The notes beneath the pieces were generated by a model. The model did no database searches. It was given only the letters and a program-made list of their open reading frames with translations, and had not been told where the DNA came from. From CAZVLE01 sp964627855 (GTDB lineage Bacteria > Bacillota > Dethiobacteria > DTU022), in NCBI GenBank assembly GCA_964627855.1, contig CAZVLE010000120.1, positions 1-40,044 of the forward strand: DNA of 40,044 nucleotides, written 5' to 3'. How positions within the stretch are numbered: the stretch's first letter is position 1; every line of letters begins with the position of its first letter. Position numbers and translations under genes: made by a program. Positions 31,899-40,044 of this stretch are shown piece after piece.

Positions 31899-33053
31899 AT
31901 GTTTATTGTTGCCCCCGATAAATTTAAAGGAAGCCTCAGTGCCATTGAAGCTGCAGAACTTATTGCCAGGAGCATAAAAAAGGTTTTACCGGATGCTGAA
32001 GTAAAACAATTCCCTTTATCGGATGGGGGCGAAGGACTGGTCGATACCCTGATCACCAGCTCAGGGGGAACAAAACTCGCAACGATAGTAACCGGACCGC
32101 TAAACACTCCGGTAGAAGCACAATGGGGAATCATTGATGAAGGTAACACGGCAATTATTGAAATGGCCTCTGCTTCCGGACTCCTTTTAGTGCCCGAGAA
32201 ACTGCGTGACCCGACAAAAACCACTTCATTTGGTACCGGTGAATTAATTAGAACTGCCCTCGATTATGGCTGTCAAAAAATAATTATTGGTATCGGCGGC
32301 AGCGCCACAAATGACGGGGGGGCAGGAATGGCCAGGGCCCTTGGTGTAAAATTTATTGATCGGCAAAATCGCTTGCTTAAAGGCGGAGGCGGCGAGCTAA
32401 AAGAGCTGACTAAAATAGACCTAAAGAGCCTGGACCCGCGCATAAAAAAAACTGAAATTGTGGTGGCCTGCGATGTCAACAATCCGCTAACAGGCCCCAA
32501 AGGAGCTTCTCATGTATACGGACGGCAAAAAGGAGCTTCAGCTGAAATGGTCGAAATGCTTGACCAGGCATTAATAAATTATGCTTCTGTGATTAGAAAA
32601 GACCTGAATATAGAGATCGAAATGATTGAAGGCGCCGGCGCAGCCGGCGGGCTGGGAGCCGGGCTGATGGCCTTTCTGGGCGCTGAACTCAAGCCGGGCA
32701 TAGATCTGGTTCTCGATACCTTAAAGATTGATCAATATTTAACAGGGTGTGACCTTGTCATAACCGGAGAAGGAAAACTCGACGGCCAGAGTATCCACGG
32801 CAAAGCACCCCTGGGTATTGCCCGGCGGGCCAAAAGATATAATATTCCGGTCATAGCCCTGGCCGGTAAATTGGAATCAGACCTGGAACCCTTTCACCGG
32901 GAAGGGCTAACTGCCTGTTTTGCTATTGCCGACGGACCCCTGACCCTGGAAGAATCCATGGCAAAAGCACCCCAATTACTCGAAAGTAAAACTGCAGAAC
33001 TGATCCGGCTGTGGCAGGCCCTAAAAATAACACCAGGTAATAACCTGTTATAG
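31899..33053 (+). CDS. glxK: Glycerate 2-kinase
   Basis: The 384-residue enzyme of the GarK/GlxK family begins MFIVAPDKFKGSLSAIEAAE and has 'QFPLSDGGEGLVDTL', 'IIIGIGGSATNDGGAGMARAL' and 'DLVITGEGKLDGQSIHGKAP'. It phosphorylates D-glycerate to 2-phosphoglycerate, linking it to glycolysis. ATG at 31899 has GCGGAGG upstream. It stands alone, downstream of a structured leader. Confidence 0.97.
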   Translation: MFIVAPDKFKGSLSAIEAAELIARSIKKVLPDAEVKQFPLSDGGEGLVDTLITSSGGTKLATIVTGPLNTPVEAQWGIIDEGNTAIIEMASASGLLLVPEKLRDPTKTTSFGTGELIRTALDYGCQKIIIGIGGSATNDGGAGMARALGVKFIDRQNRLLKGGGGELKELTKIDLKSLDPRIKKTEIVVACDVNNPLTGPKGASHVYGRQKGASAEMVEMLDQALINYASVIRKDLNIEIEMIEGAGAAGGLGAGLMAFLGAELKPGIDLVLDTLKIDQYLTGCDLVITGEGKLDGQSIHGKAPLGIARRAKRYNIPVIALAGKLESDLEPFHREGLTACFAIADGPLTLEESMAKAPQLLESKTAELIRLWQALKITPGNNLL

Positions 33054-33055
33054 AA

Positions 33056-33086
33056 AAAGGCCCGCAGTGTGATTCTGCGAGCCTTT
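33056..33086. terminator. Bidirectional terminator
   Basis: AAAGGC-C-CGCAG pairs with CTGCG-A-GCCTTT. On the minus strand it is followed by TTTTTC after GCC, so it mainly serves the lipoprotein gene; on the plus strand it ends the glycerate kinase transcript. Confidence 0.85.
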
Positions 33087-33106
33087 GGCAGTTACAAAGG
33101 TTTTAC

Positions 33107-33796
33107 TTAGTCATCTAAAGCCGGTTCTTCATCAGTAAGATCTTCATCCTCAGAAGAGTCTTCGTCAACATCCGGCAACTCATCCGGTTCTTCTCCAGGT
33201 TCAGGAGGAGCAATGGTAAAAGTAGTCTCTTGTGTTATTTCAATTTCTGAGTCAAGGGCTACAATTTCGCCCCTAATATCCTGGGCCATGAAATCATAGG
33301 TTCCCGGTTCCACAAAGAAGAATTTACCCAGGCCGGCCGGAATAACTTCACCGCCGAGCAGATCATCGCCCCATACCTCAAGTTCCACCGGAGAGATGAA
33401 TACAGTCCCAACATCAACTTCAGTCACGTTAACAACAAGAACCGGCAGTTTGTCATCCCCGCCTATAACATAACGCTGATCTTCACTGACATTTCTGAGA
33501 ACAGGCAGCACATAGTACTCATAAGTCATGAGAATCAAAGTATACGTGTTCTCCGGCAAAACAAAGGTGTATAACTCTCCCGGTTCGATAACCTCATCGA
33601 TAAGGAGTTCTTCGCCCCACTCATCAATACCGGGGCCATATAACAAGGCATAGGATATTATAATATTTTCAGTTTCATTAACTACTTCGACAGTAATAGT
33701 ATCTTCGTCACCAGGGGCCGGTTCACTATTTCCACAGCCAATAGCAAGGAAAAGGCAACATAAAAAGCATAAAACCAGCAATATTTTCTTGACCAT
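33107..33796 (-). CDS. Acidic lipoprotein with two repeated domains
   Basis: The 229-residue protein has a lipoprotein signal (MVKKILLVLCFLCCLFLAIGC). Two similar beta-rich units follow: residues ~37-105 (VVNETENIIISYALLYGPG, then WGEELLIDEVIEPGELYTFV) and ~118-190 (VVNVTEVDVGTVFISPVE, then WGDDLLGGEVIPAGLGKFFF). Each contains 'WG-L-EVI-G--Y/F-F'. The tail is strongly acidic (DELPDVDEDSSEDEDLTDEE). ATG at 33796 has GGAGG six bases upstream. The function is unknown; it is likely anchored on the outer face of the cytoplasmic membrane. Confidence 0.85.
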   Translation of the reverse strand: MVKKILLVLCFLCCLFLAIGCGNSEPAPGDEDTITVEVVNETENIIISYALLYGPGIDEWGEELLIDEVIEPGELYTFVLPENTYTLILMTYEYYVLPVLRNVSEDQRYVIGGDDKLPVLVVNVTEVDVGTVFISPVELEVWGDDLLGGEVIPAGLGKFFFVEPGTYDFMAQDIRGEIVALDSEIEITQETTFTIAPPEPGEEPDELPDVDEDSSEDEDLTDEEPALDD

Positions 33797-33867
33797 AGTC
33801 AACCTCCGTTAATCTTTATCCTTGACCAAAAAGTTAATGTACCTTAATAATCTTTCTCGCCTTAGTC

Positions 33868-33895
33868 ATTTTATCATAACAATTTATTTAATCAA
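33868..33895 (-). promoter_or_regulatory. Promoter of the lipoprotein gene
   Basis: The minus strand reads TTGATT (33895-33890), a 16-base spacer, and TAAAAT (33873-33868), about 70 bases before the start codon. Confidence 0.6.
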
Positions 33896-33939
33896 GTTAA
33901 GCTAACCTGCTGTCGATCCATCAGTAAATATTCACTGCC

Positions 33940-34158
33940 CTAATTATAAACAATCAAGCTGTTTTCGGGAAACCCGATATTAACAATTATCTGCAGGAAA
34001 AAAGCGATAAATAATTTTGGCAAAGAGAAAGCCAACAGGACCGGTGCTGTTAAAAATACTAAGGCCAGGTTTAATAGGCTAAAAAGCAGGCCCGGTTTTA
34101 CCCGGCGCTGACTTTTCTGGTCGAAATCGTTTATTCGGCATCTGGCAATAATTAACAA
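33940..34158 (-). CDS. Possible small membrane protein, doubtful
   Basis: A 72-codon frame could encode two hydrophobic segments (PGLLFSLLNLALVFLTAPVL and KLFIAFFLQIIVNIGF). It would begin at a TTG with no Shine-Dalgarno. Nothing recognisable is seen, and it may be chance. The rest of the 33800-34260 gap shows no other gene. Confidence 0.2.
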   Translation of the reverse strand: MLIIARCRINDFDQKSQRRVKPGLLFSLLNLALVFLTAPVLLAFSLPKLFIAFFLQIIVNIGFPENSLIVYN

Positions 34159-34267
34159 TTTGTGCGCAATAAAAGTTGTCCGGGCACTATAAATCCCTTT
34201 TTTAATTGTTCAAAGGTCACACACGTGATAAAATTTACCAGAACTATACGCAGAGGGAGTGATTGAT

Positions 34268-34519
34268 TTGGGCCTTATAAGCTGGATTGTTATCGGTATT
34301 ATTTCCGGCTGGCTAGCCGGACTGGTAATGAAAGGACAAGGGTTTGGCTGCCTTGGTAATATGATAATTGGAATAATCGGAGCCCTGGTTGGTGGATGGC
34401 TTGCGGCGGCGCTATTCAACGTTCCCAGGGCAATTACCGGCATCAATATCTCTACTATTGTCGTCTCTTTTTTAGGCGCTGTTCTGGTTCTCTACATTGC
34501 CGGTTTGTTGAAGAAATAA
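34268..34519 (+). CDS. GlsB/YeaQ/YmgE-family membrane protein
   Basis: This 83-residue protein has three hydrophobic segments and the glycine-rich family pattern (IISGWLAGLVMKGQGFGCLG, then NMIIGIIGALVGGWLAAAL). It belongs to the 'transglycosylase-associated' small stress-membrane proteins. A TTG at 34268 is chosen because AGAGGGA is eight bases upstream; a GTG at 34259 is too close to that site. Its role is poorly known in all species. Confidence 0.85.
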   Translation: MGLISWIVIGIISGWLAGLVMKGQGFGCLGNMIIGIIGALVGGWLAAALFNVPRAITGINISTIVVSFLGAVLVLYIAGLLKK

Positions 34520-34545
34520 TCTTTATGAACTGAGGGTTAATACTG

Positions 34546-35904
34546 ATGACCCAGCATAAATACCCCTGTACTGTTGGTCAAACTCTATCTCTGAACATTA
34601 GCGATTTGAACCATCGCGGTGAAGGTGTCGGCAAGCTGGCTGGTTTTACCCTTTTTGTTCCCGCTACTTTACCCGGCGAAACTGCACGGGTAAGGGTTAT
34701 CAAGCTGCACAGTAATTACGGGACAGCCAAACTGCTTGCCCTGGAAACAGAATCTGAAGATCGCATCACTCCACTCTGCCCCTACTTTGAAGATTGCGGA
34801 GGATGTCAGCTTCAGCATCTATCCTATGAAAAACAGCTTTTATGGAAACATAGCATGTTGACAGAAACCCTGCTACGGATAGCGGGGATCAGAACATTGA
34901 CCCTTCCTCTTATTGGTATGGATAATCCCTGGCAATACAGGAATAAAGCTCATTTTCACTTTTCCCATCAAAAGGGCTGCTTCAAAGCAGGGTTCCATTC
35001 AGAAAAAAGTAACCAGGTTATCGACATTGACAGCTGCATTGTTCAGCATCCCCTGAACAATGAAACCCTTGCTGCCTTCCGTGGCGCCCTCAGGAAGCTC
35101 TATGGCAGCAAAGAAGCTCTAAGCAGTCAAAAAGCCTTGCCTACAGGGGCAGTGGTAAGATCATCATTTGACTCTGCCGAGTGCCTGGCAACCATTATCG
35201 GGCCCCAGGGCAGCATTGACATTAAATTTTACAAAACCCTGGCCAATCAGATCACTACCGAAGCAGCAAGACCGCCTGCAGGTATAATTTTACTTAATAA
35301 TAGCAGTAAAAGAGCCAGCCCTGTAACCTTACAGGGCAAAGAACACCTTGAAGAAAAAATTGGCTCCTTTAGATACCGTATATCTCCCCTGTCGTTTTTT
35401 CAGGCGAACCCAAAACAAACAAAGATCGTTTATGAAGTTGCGGCCAAGATGGCCGGCCGGTCTAAGCTGGCCCTTGACCTATACTGCGGAACCGGCAGCT
35501 TTTCGCTCTACTTAAGCAAAATTGCCGACAGGGTCATAGCTACGGAAACCGAAAAATCAGCCGTAGAGGATGCCAGGCTCAATGCCAGGCGAAATAAAAT
35601 TGACAATGTTACTTTTATCAACACACCGTCGGAAAAAATCACTTCTTTTTTAGATCAAGATTTACATCCTGATACTGTTTTCCTGAACCCGCCCCGCAGG
35701 GGCTGCTCTTCCACCACGCTTGAAGCAGTCAAAGCGCTCGACCCGGCACGAATTATTTATATTTCCTGTAATCCTGCCACCCTGGCCCGTGATTTAAAAT
35801 ACCTGGTTAGTGCAAGATATGCTGTTAACAAAATCCAACCCGTGGATATGTTCCCACAAACCAGCCACCTTGAAGCGGTCACTCTGCTGGAGCGAAAAGC
35901 TTGA
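34546..35904 (+). CDS. rlmD: 23S rRNA (uracil-5-)-methyltransferase, RlmD/RumA family
   Basis: The 452-residue SAM enzyme has an N-terminal TRAM domain (ISDLNHRGEGVGKLAGFTLF), an Fe-S motif (CPYFEDCGGCQLQHL, plus C in DSCIV), and a Rossmann core 'LALDLYCGTGSFSLYLS'. The catalytic cysteine is in ISCNPATLARDL. The usual DPPR loop reads NPPR here. It methylates a uridine in 23S rRNA, though related RlmCD or TrmFO-like specificities cannot be excluded. It starts 27 bases after the GlsB-like gene. Confidence 0.92.
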   Translation: MTQHKYPCTVGQTLSLNISDLNHRGEGVGKLAGFTLFVPATLPGETARVRVIKLHSNYGTAKLLALETESEDRITPLCPYFEDCGGCQLQHLSYEKQLLWKHSMLTETLLRIAGIRTLTLPLIGMDNPWQYRNKAHFHFSHQKGCFKAGFHSEKSNQVIDIDSCIVQHPLNNETLAAFRGALRKLYGSKEALSSQKALPTGAVVRSSFDSAECLATIIGPQGSIDIKFYKTLANQITTEAARPPAGIILLNNSSKRASPVTLQGKEHLEEKIGSFRYRISPLSFFQANPKQTKIVYEVAAKMAGRSKLALDLYCGTGSFSLYLSKIADRVIATETEKSAVEDARLNARRNKIDNVTFINTPSEKITSFLDQDLHPDTVFLNPPRRGCSSTTLEAVKALDPARIIYISCNPATLARDLKYLVSARYAVNKIQPVDMFPQTSHLEAVTLLERKA

Positions 35905-35968
35905 TTATTTTGCTATTTTACTATAGTATTCTTGCCGAAAGATCTTTAAATACGAGGAGCTGCTGAGT

Positions 35969-36169
35969 ATGAATAAAGGTAAGTATTTGTTAACCGGCAC
36001 AATTATAAGCTGGGCCCTGGGTTACCTCGGTGCTGATCGTTTCTACCGGGGTGAAGTTGGATTGGGAATCTTAAAGCTAATCTCTTTCGGTGGATTTGGA
36101 ATCTGGTACCTGGTCGATGCCTATATCTGGACCATGGACCTGGGGAAGCATGACAGGGGAGAAGAGTAG
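35969..36169 (+). CDS. TM2-domain membrane protein
   Basis: This 66-residue protein shows the TM2 pattern: 'LGYLGADRFYRGEVGLGILKL' between two membrane helices, then 'GIWYLVDAYIW'. The 'DRFY' motif between helices is typical. ATG at 35969 has GAGGAG upstream. The function is unknown; such proteins are small membrane subunits in many bacteria. Confidence 0.85.
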   Translation: MNKGKYLLTGTIISWALGYLGADRFYRGEVGLGILKLISFGGFGIWYLVDAYIWTMDLGKHDRGEE

Positions 36170-36274
36170 TATCTCTCAAAAGCGGTTTTACTAGCTTAAC
36201 TGGAAAAGAATTTACAGAGGGCCATAAAATTTTATATTTCTTGGCCTGATTGTGAAGATGATAGGAATGATCAA

Positions 36275-37450
36275 TTGACCAGTGAAAATGAAAATGTCTA
36301 CAATTTAGAAATGGACGGCCGGGAAATAATTTTAATCGGCACAGCTCACGTTTCAAAAAAAAGCGTTGAAGATGTTAAAGAGGTTATTGAAACCAAAAGG
36401 CCCGATACAGTCTGTATCGAGCTTTGCCAGGCACGTTACCAATCAATCGTCGATGCCGATAAATGGAAAAATACTGACATTGTAAAAATCGTCAGGGAAG
36501 GTAAAGCCCTCTTACTGTTGGCCAACCTGGCTTTATCGGCTTATCAAAGAAGGTTGGCTGAAAAGTTTGGTGTAAAACCTGGTCAGGAGATGATCCAGGG
36601 TATCACTTCAGCACAGGAAATTGGGGCTGAACTATGCCTCGCCGATCGCGATATCCAGGTTACAATGGTCAGGCTATGGCGAAGTATCAGTTTCTGGGGC
36701 AAGCTTAAACTGCTTTTTAACCTGCTTTTAAGCGCATTCGCCGGTGAAGAATTAAGCGAAGAAGATCTGGAAAAATTAAAAAGCCAGGATATATTAACTG
36801 CAGCCCTGGATGAGTTATCTCGTGCTTTCCCACAGCTTAAAGCAATTCTCATCGATGAAAGAGACAAATACCTTGCCAATAAAATAAAAAAGGCCCCCGG
36901 AAACAAAGTTGTAGCCGTTCTCGGCGCCGGCCACATACCGGGAGTTAAAGAAGAACTCTACAAAGAACAGGATATGTCTGAACTATCACGAATTATACCG
37001 GCTTCAAAGAAAACCCGCATCATAGCCTGGGCTATACCCCTGATCATCATTACCGCTATTGCCCTCACTTTTTCCGTAGACAGGGCGGCGGGAACCGAGC
37101 AGATTATCAGCTGGATCCTTTGGAATGGCTCCCTTGGAGTTCTGGGGGCTGCAATAGCTATGGCTCATCCTCTCTCTATTCTGACTGCCTTTGTTGTCGC
37201 TCCGATTAGCTCACTCAGTCCACTTTTAGCGGCAGGGTGGTTCGCCGGTTTAACCGAAGCTATTGTCAGAAAGCCAAGTGTGCAGGACTTTGAGAATTTA
37301 TACGACGACATTCATACCCTGAAGGGCTTCTGGCGCAACAAGGTAACCCATGTTCTTCTCGTGGTTATCTTTGCCAACCTGGGCAGTACCATTGGCACCA
37401 TAGTCGGCGGCGCCGATGTGATCAACAGGTTTATCCAGACTTATTTTTAA
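36275..37450 (+). CDS. TraB/PrgY-family membrane protein
   Basis: The 391-residue protein has the TraB domain with 'IILIGTAHVSKKSVEDVKEVI', 'PDTVCIELCQARYQ' and 'VVAVLGAGHIPGVKEEL', followed by four hydrophobic segments in the last 140 residues. The TraB/PrgY group includes proteins that sequester peptide pheromones and may be metal-dependent hydrolases (the GTAH and GAGH histidines). The start is TTG at 36275, with AGGA eight bases upstream; an ATG at 36311 is an alternative. Confidence 0.9.
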   Translation: MTSENENVYNLEMDGREIILIGTAHVSKKSVEDVKEVIETKRPDTVCIELCQARYQSIVDADKWKNTDIVKIVREGKALLLLANLALSAYQRRLAEKFGVKPGQEMIQGITSAQEIGAELCLADRDIQVTMVRLWRSISFWGKLKLLFNLLLSAFAGEELSEEDLEKLKSQDILTAALDELSRAFPQLKAILIDERDKYLANKIKKAPGNKVVAVLGAGHIPGVKEELYKEQDMSELSRIIPASKKTRIIAWAIPLIIITAIALTFSVDRAAGTEQIISWILWNGSLGVLGAAIAMAHPLSILTAFVVAPISSLSPLLAAGWFAGLTEAIVRKPSVQDFENLYDDIHTLKGFWRNKVTHVLLVVIFANLGSTIGTIVGGADVINRFIQTYF

Positions 37451-37491
37451 CCCGCGGTAATCAGGCCCTTCATTAACCCGAATCCTATCAT

Positions 37492-37507
37492 CCCCAACCG
37501 GTCGGGG
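37492..37507. repeat. GC-rich hairpin between convergent genes
   Basis: CCCC and GGGG pair around a short loop with ACCGGT; G-U pairs make the fold stronger on the minus strand. No T run follows. It lies between convergent genes and may be a weak terminator or an isolated hairpin. Confidence 0.35.
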
Positions 37508-37534
37508 TGGGGGGTGAAAGAATATATGTATTAA

Positions 37535-38638
37535 CTATTCTCTTGCCAGGAAGTAGCCGGCCAGAAGCGCTGTGACAGGCACTGCGGCAATCAGGCCGAT
37601 ACTGCCAGCCAGGCCCCGCACAAACTCAGTGGCAATTATATCCATGTTGATGACCTTCAACAAATCGATCTGATTACCCATTACCAGCAGTAACATCGGT
37701 ATAGCAGCCCCAACATAGGCAAGAATGAGGGTATTGGCCATAGTTCCCATTACATCACGCCCAACATTTAAGGCTCCAACTGTCAATTCTCTGAACTTAA
37801 TATCCGGACAGGCCTGCCTGATCTCTGCCGCTGCCGAGGCAACCGACATCCCTATATCAATGATCGCTCCCAGTGATCCGATTATGATACCGGCAAAAAG
37901 CAAACCCCGAAAATCTATGGTGTGATCCATGAAATAGAGCATCTGGGCTTCATGCGAACCAAAACCGGTCAATCTGGCGATACTGCCGGCCCAGTAAGCC
38001 ATCAAGCCGGCCACGACGACACCGGCAACCGTGCCGAGAATGGCAACCAGCGATTTGCGATTGAACCCGCCAATCAGAAAAAGTGTAAAGGTAATCGCCA
38101 CAACAGCGGTGGCAATAGCCAGTAAGATGGGATTATAGCCCTCCAGGAGCAGGGGCAAGAGAAAACCGAAAATCAGTAAAATGGTTACTGCCAGGGTAAT
38201 GATAGTTTTCAACCCTTTGTAACGGCCGACTACCAGCAATGCCAGAATAAACACAGCTATAAGGTAATAAACACCCCGGTCACGTGCCAGGTCCTGAACA
38301 TGAGCCTGTTCAAAGTTCCCTTCCTCCCCGATGGTTACAACAATAACTTCCTGCCCTTCTTCAAGCATAAAATCATAAACCGGATCCCCGGCAAAATAGG
38401 TATTGAGAATGGTAATCATTTCATCACGAAAAGGACCACTGGTTAAAAGCACCACTACTTCCTGCTCAACCACAGTAAAATAATCATGCTGCTGTTCCTC
38501 GGTTTCATTAATCAACACGATCCTTGCCCGGTAAAAATGTTCTTCACCGGCAGGCTGGTATTCATCCTCTGTGTAAGCACCTGCGGGCAAGGCAAAAAGC
38601 AAAACTAACAGCATGACAAATATAATAATTTTGCTCAA
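37535..38638 (-). CDS. YibE/F-like multi-pass membrane protein
   Basis: The 367-residue protein has a signal peptide (LSKIIIFVMLLVLLFALPAGA), an extracellular beta-rich domain and seven or so membrane helices with 'RYKGLKTIITLAVTILLIF' and 'GIIIGSLGAIIDIGMSVASA'. This is the YibE/F pattern. The start is TTG at 38638 with GGAAGGTG upstream; an ATG at 38686 would add residues before the signal peptide. YibE/F proteins may be solute exporters; the substrate is unknown. Confidence 0.85.
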   Translation of the reverse strand: MSKIIIFVMLLVLLFALPAGAYTEDEYQPAGEEHFYRARIVLINETEEQQHDYFTVVEQEVVVLLTSGPFRDEMITILNTYFAGDPVYDFMLEEGQEVIVVTIGEEGNFEQAHVQDLARDRGVYYLIAVFILALLVVGRYKGLKTIITLAVTILLIFGFLLPLLLEGYNPILLAIATAVVAITFTLFLIGGFNRKSLVAILGTVAGVVVAGLMAYWAGSIARLTGFGSHEAQMLYFMDHTIDFRGLLFAGIIIGSLGAIIDIGMSVASAAAEIRQACPDIKFRELTVGALNVGRDVMGTMANTLILAYVGAAIPMLLLVMGNQIDLLKVINMDIIATEFVRGLAGSIGLIAAVPVTALLAGYFLARE

Positions 38639-38712
38639 GCTATCACCTTCCTTCAGCTGACTTCTAAATATGGACTGGTGCTCCAAACCATCGGGGTGCT
38701 GACCTTTTTAAA

Positions 38713-39411
38713 TTAGCGTCCCACAAAAAGCTGAGTATAATAATGGGTACCATCACTTCTTACATGGATACCAACACCCACACTGCGAAAATTTGAACCC
38801 AGAATGTTAGCCCGGTGACCCGGCGAGTTCATCAGCATGTTATGGGCAGAATTAACATTGCCATCAGAATTCATGGCAATATTTTCTGCAGCCGCACTAT
38901 AACTGACACCATACTGCCTCAATAGATTAGTAAAACTGCCGTAAGTTGGAGAATGATGATTAAAATAATTATTATCGACCATATCCTTACTCTTAGCTCT
39001 CGCTGCAGAAGTTAGCTGTCCATTAACCTGCAGAGAAGGCAGACCCGCACTACTCCTGGCTTGATTGATCAAGCTTACCATTTGCTGCTCTTTCTGGCCG
39101 GCTGAAGCTGAGCCGGATGGGGCAGATGGTGGTGCTGCCGGTTGGGGTGGCGGTTCGGGTTCCGGTTCGGGAAACTGTTCTATCTTTAATCTTTCTTCTC
39201 CTTTGCGGTTCAGGGCCGGATCTTTCTCCCGGGAATAGATCAGTTCAAAATAGTTTATTCTCTGATCAAGTTCTATCTCCGCTTCGGTGTCATCGTCCGG
39301 CTCTGTTACAACTGTGCTGTACATACTACTATTGAAAGCAATGAACAACAAAGCAGCCACAATCAAGGCAAATCCGACTATAAGCAAAATCTTAGATCTA
39401 TTTTTAGCCAT
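38713..39411 (-). CDS. Membrane-anchored CAP-domain (SCP/PR1-like) protein
   Basis: The 232-residue protein has an N-terminal membrane helix, a Pro/Glu-rich linker (EPEPEPPPQPAAPP) and a CAP domain with 'NNYFNHHSPTYGSF', 'AAAENIAMN', 'SPGHRANILGSNFRSVGVG' and 'THYYTQLFVGR'. CAP proteins are extracellular and their activity is mostly unknown. ATG at 39411 has GAGGAG. It is followed by the YibE/F-like gene, probably in one unit. Confidence 0.92.
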   Translation of the reverse strand: MAKNRSKILLIVGFALIVAALLFIAFNSSMYSTVVTEPDDDTEAEIELDQRINYFELIYSREKDPALNRKGEERLKIEQFPEPEPEPPPQPAAPPSAPSGSASAGQKEQQMVSLINQARSSAGLPSLQVNGQLTSAARAKSKDMVDNNYFNHHSPTYGSFTNLLRQYGVSYSAAAENIAMNSDGNVNSAHNMLMNSPGHRANILGSNFRSVGVGIHVRSDGTHYYTQLFVGR

Positions 39412-39492
39412 ACGATGACTCCTCTTCTAAGTTATATACTCCTGCCAGAGGTGCAGAACCAGAACTGCTCTATCGCAAATATATGAGCTTGG

Positions 39493-40044
39493 TCAGGAAG
39501 GGGAAACCTGAGAATTGCTGCTATTCTGTTCCAGTTCACGATGGACCAGCGGCAGATCGCGATTTGTGATAATGCCAATAATCGATTCTGACAGACTACC
39601 ATTTTGGGTAATCAGCACAGCTTCAAGTTTTTTGCCTTCCTGCTGCCAGTGGTAAAAAAGATCCGGGATTTCAAAAAGAGATTTATTAACCGATACTGCC
39701 ACGTAGTTATCTTCATGCCCGGCAATCTCAACCACATCCCGAAGAGTTGTATTGCCTAAGTCGATACAATCTTCAGCCAACCTGATCCCCATCCACTTGA
39801 CAATCATGTTTGAGGTGACTAACCCCACCATCAGGTCATCATCAAGCAGGGGTGCCTGGGTGTAAGACATGCGGCTTAAGTCCCGGATTGCCCTGGAAAC
39901 AGGGTGATCGATCGAAAGGGTTAAAACTTCCTTGAGAAATAAGGGCGCTACCCTGGGAGGTTCGAGCAATAACCCGGCAATGCGCTCAATATTATTAACT
40001 ACATCATCAACCGGTACAGCAATGATTTCTCCACCGGCCCGGTC
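39493..40044 (-). CDS. CBS-domain protein, 5' end outside the window
   Basis: The frame stays open to the window edge (183 codons visible), so the true start lies beyond 40044. The visible upstream part reads GGEIIAVPVDDVVNNIERIA and continues into PPRVAPLFLKEVLTLSIDHP, with no SD at any internal start. It contains tandem CBS-like motifs: 'SRAIRDLSRMSYTQAPLLDD' and 'DDLMVGLVTSNMIVKWM', then 'EAVLITQNG' and 'IIGIITNRDLPLV'. CBS pairs bind adenosyl ligands and regulate partner proteins; the partner is not visible. Confidence 0.8.
   Translation of the reverse strand, partial: DRAGGEIIAVPVDDVVNNIERIAGLLLEPPRVAPLFLKEVLTLSIDHPVSRAIRDLSRMSYTQAPLLDDDLMVGLVTSNMIVKWMGIRLAEDCIDLGNTTLRDVVEIAGHEDNYVAVSVNKSLFEIPDLFYHWQQEGKKLEAVLITQNGSLSESIIGIITNRDLPLVHRELEQNSSNSQVSPS

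Noticed and set aside
1..40044. CRISPR array, tRNA, rRNA or insertion sequence
   Set aside because: I saw no regularly spaced repeats, cloverleaf-like sequence, rRNA sequence or transposase gene in the window.

Overview
The window looks like a chromosomal segment of an anaerobic, low-to-mid GC Gram-positive of the Clostridia type. The evidence is the clear Shine-Dalgarno sites with frequent TTG/GTG starts, a rubrerythrin/rubredoxin set, an iron-sulfur flavoprotein, a two-gene SUF-like Fe-S system, TRAP transport and a likely selenoprotein. I see no tRNA, rRNA, CRISPR array or insertion sequence. No species can be named from this alone.

Layout, left to right. (1) 62-1784, minus: a PAS/sigma54-type regulator and a MoaD/ThiS-like sulfur carrier. 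(2) 1841-8766, minus: a complete N-type (Na+-type) rotary ATPase operon in the diagnostic order atpDCQRBEFAG, with a Na+-binding c subunit and a b subunit that carries a delta-like tail. (3) 8935-9430, plus: a strong promoter and a roughly 340-nt structured RNA candidate that matches no family I recognise. (4) 9452-12619, minus: a minimal SUF pair (sufC-sufB), a cytidylate-kinase-like/nuclease-like fusion and hpt. (5) 12913-13738, plus: a Phd/PIN toxin-antitoxin pair with an operator-rich promoter. (6) 13782-20659, plus: a rubredoxin-like gene and a heat-shock cluster dnaK-grpE-dnaJ-cbpM-clpB. (7) 20722-24139: an Fe-S flavoprotein, a membrane-anchored polysaccharide deacetylase and an acyl-CoA dehydrogenase. 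(8) 24316-27666, minus: a flavin split-barrel protein and a TRAP transporter (dctPQM order). (9) 27863-30188, minus: an IscS-like protein that has lost its PLP lysine, with IscU, a Cys-rich TusA-like protein and a DsrE-like protein. (10) 30404-31583: rubrerythrin, rubredoxin and, on the minus strand, a small gene with an in-frame TGA that reads as selenocysteine. (11) 31746-40044: glycerate kinase behind a foldable leader, a two-repeat lipoprotein, a GlsB-like protein, an RlmD-type methyltransferase, a TM2 protein, a TraB-like protein, a YibE/F-like protein, a CAP-domain protein and a CBS-domain protein cut by the window end.

How the genes fit together: the Na+-type ATPase and the TRAP carrier suggest sodium-coupled energetics. 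The two Fe-S loci, the sulfur-relay proteins, the rubredoxins and the selenoprotein point to a metabolism rich in iron, sulfur and selenium under strictly reducing conditions. The least ordinary signals are the UGA-containing gene at 31311-31583, the lysine-less IscS at 28992-30188, the unassigned RNA at about 8970-9308 and the kinase-nuclease fusion at 10003-10956.
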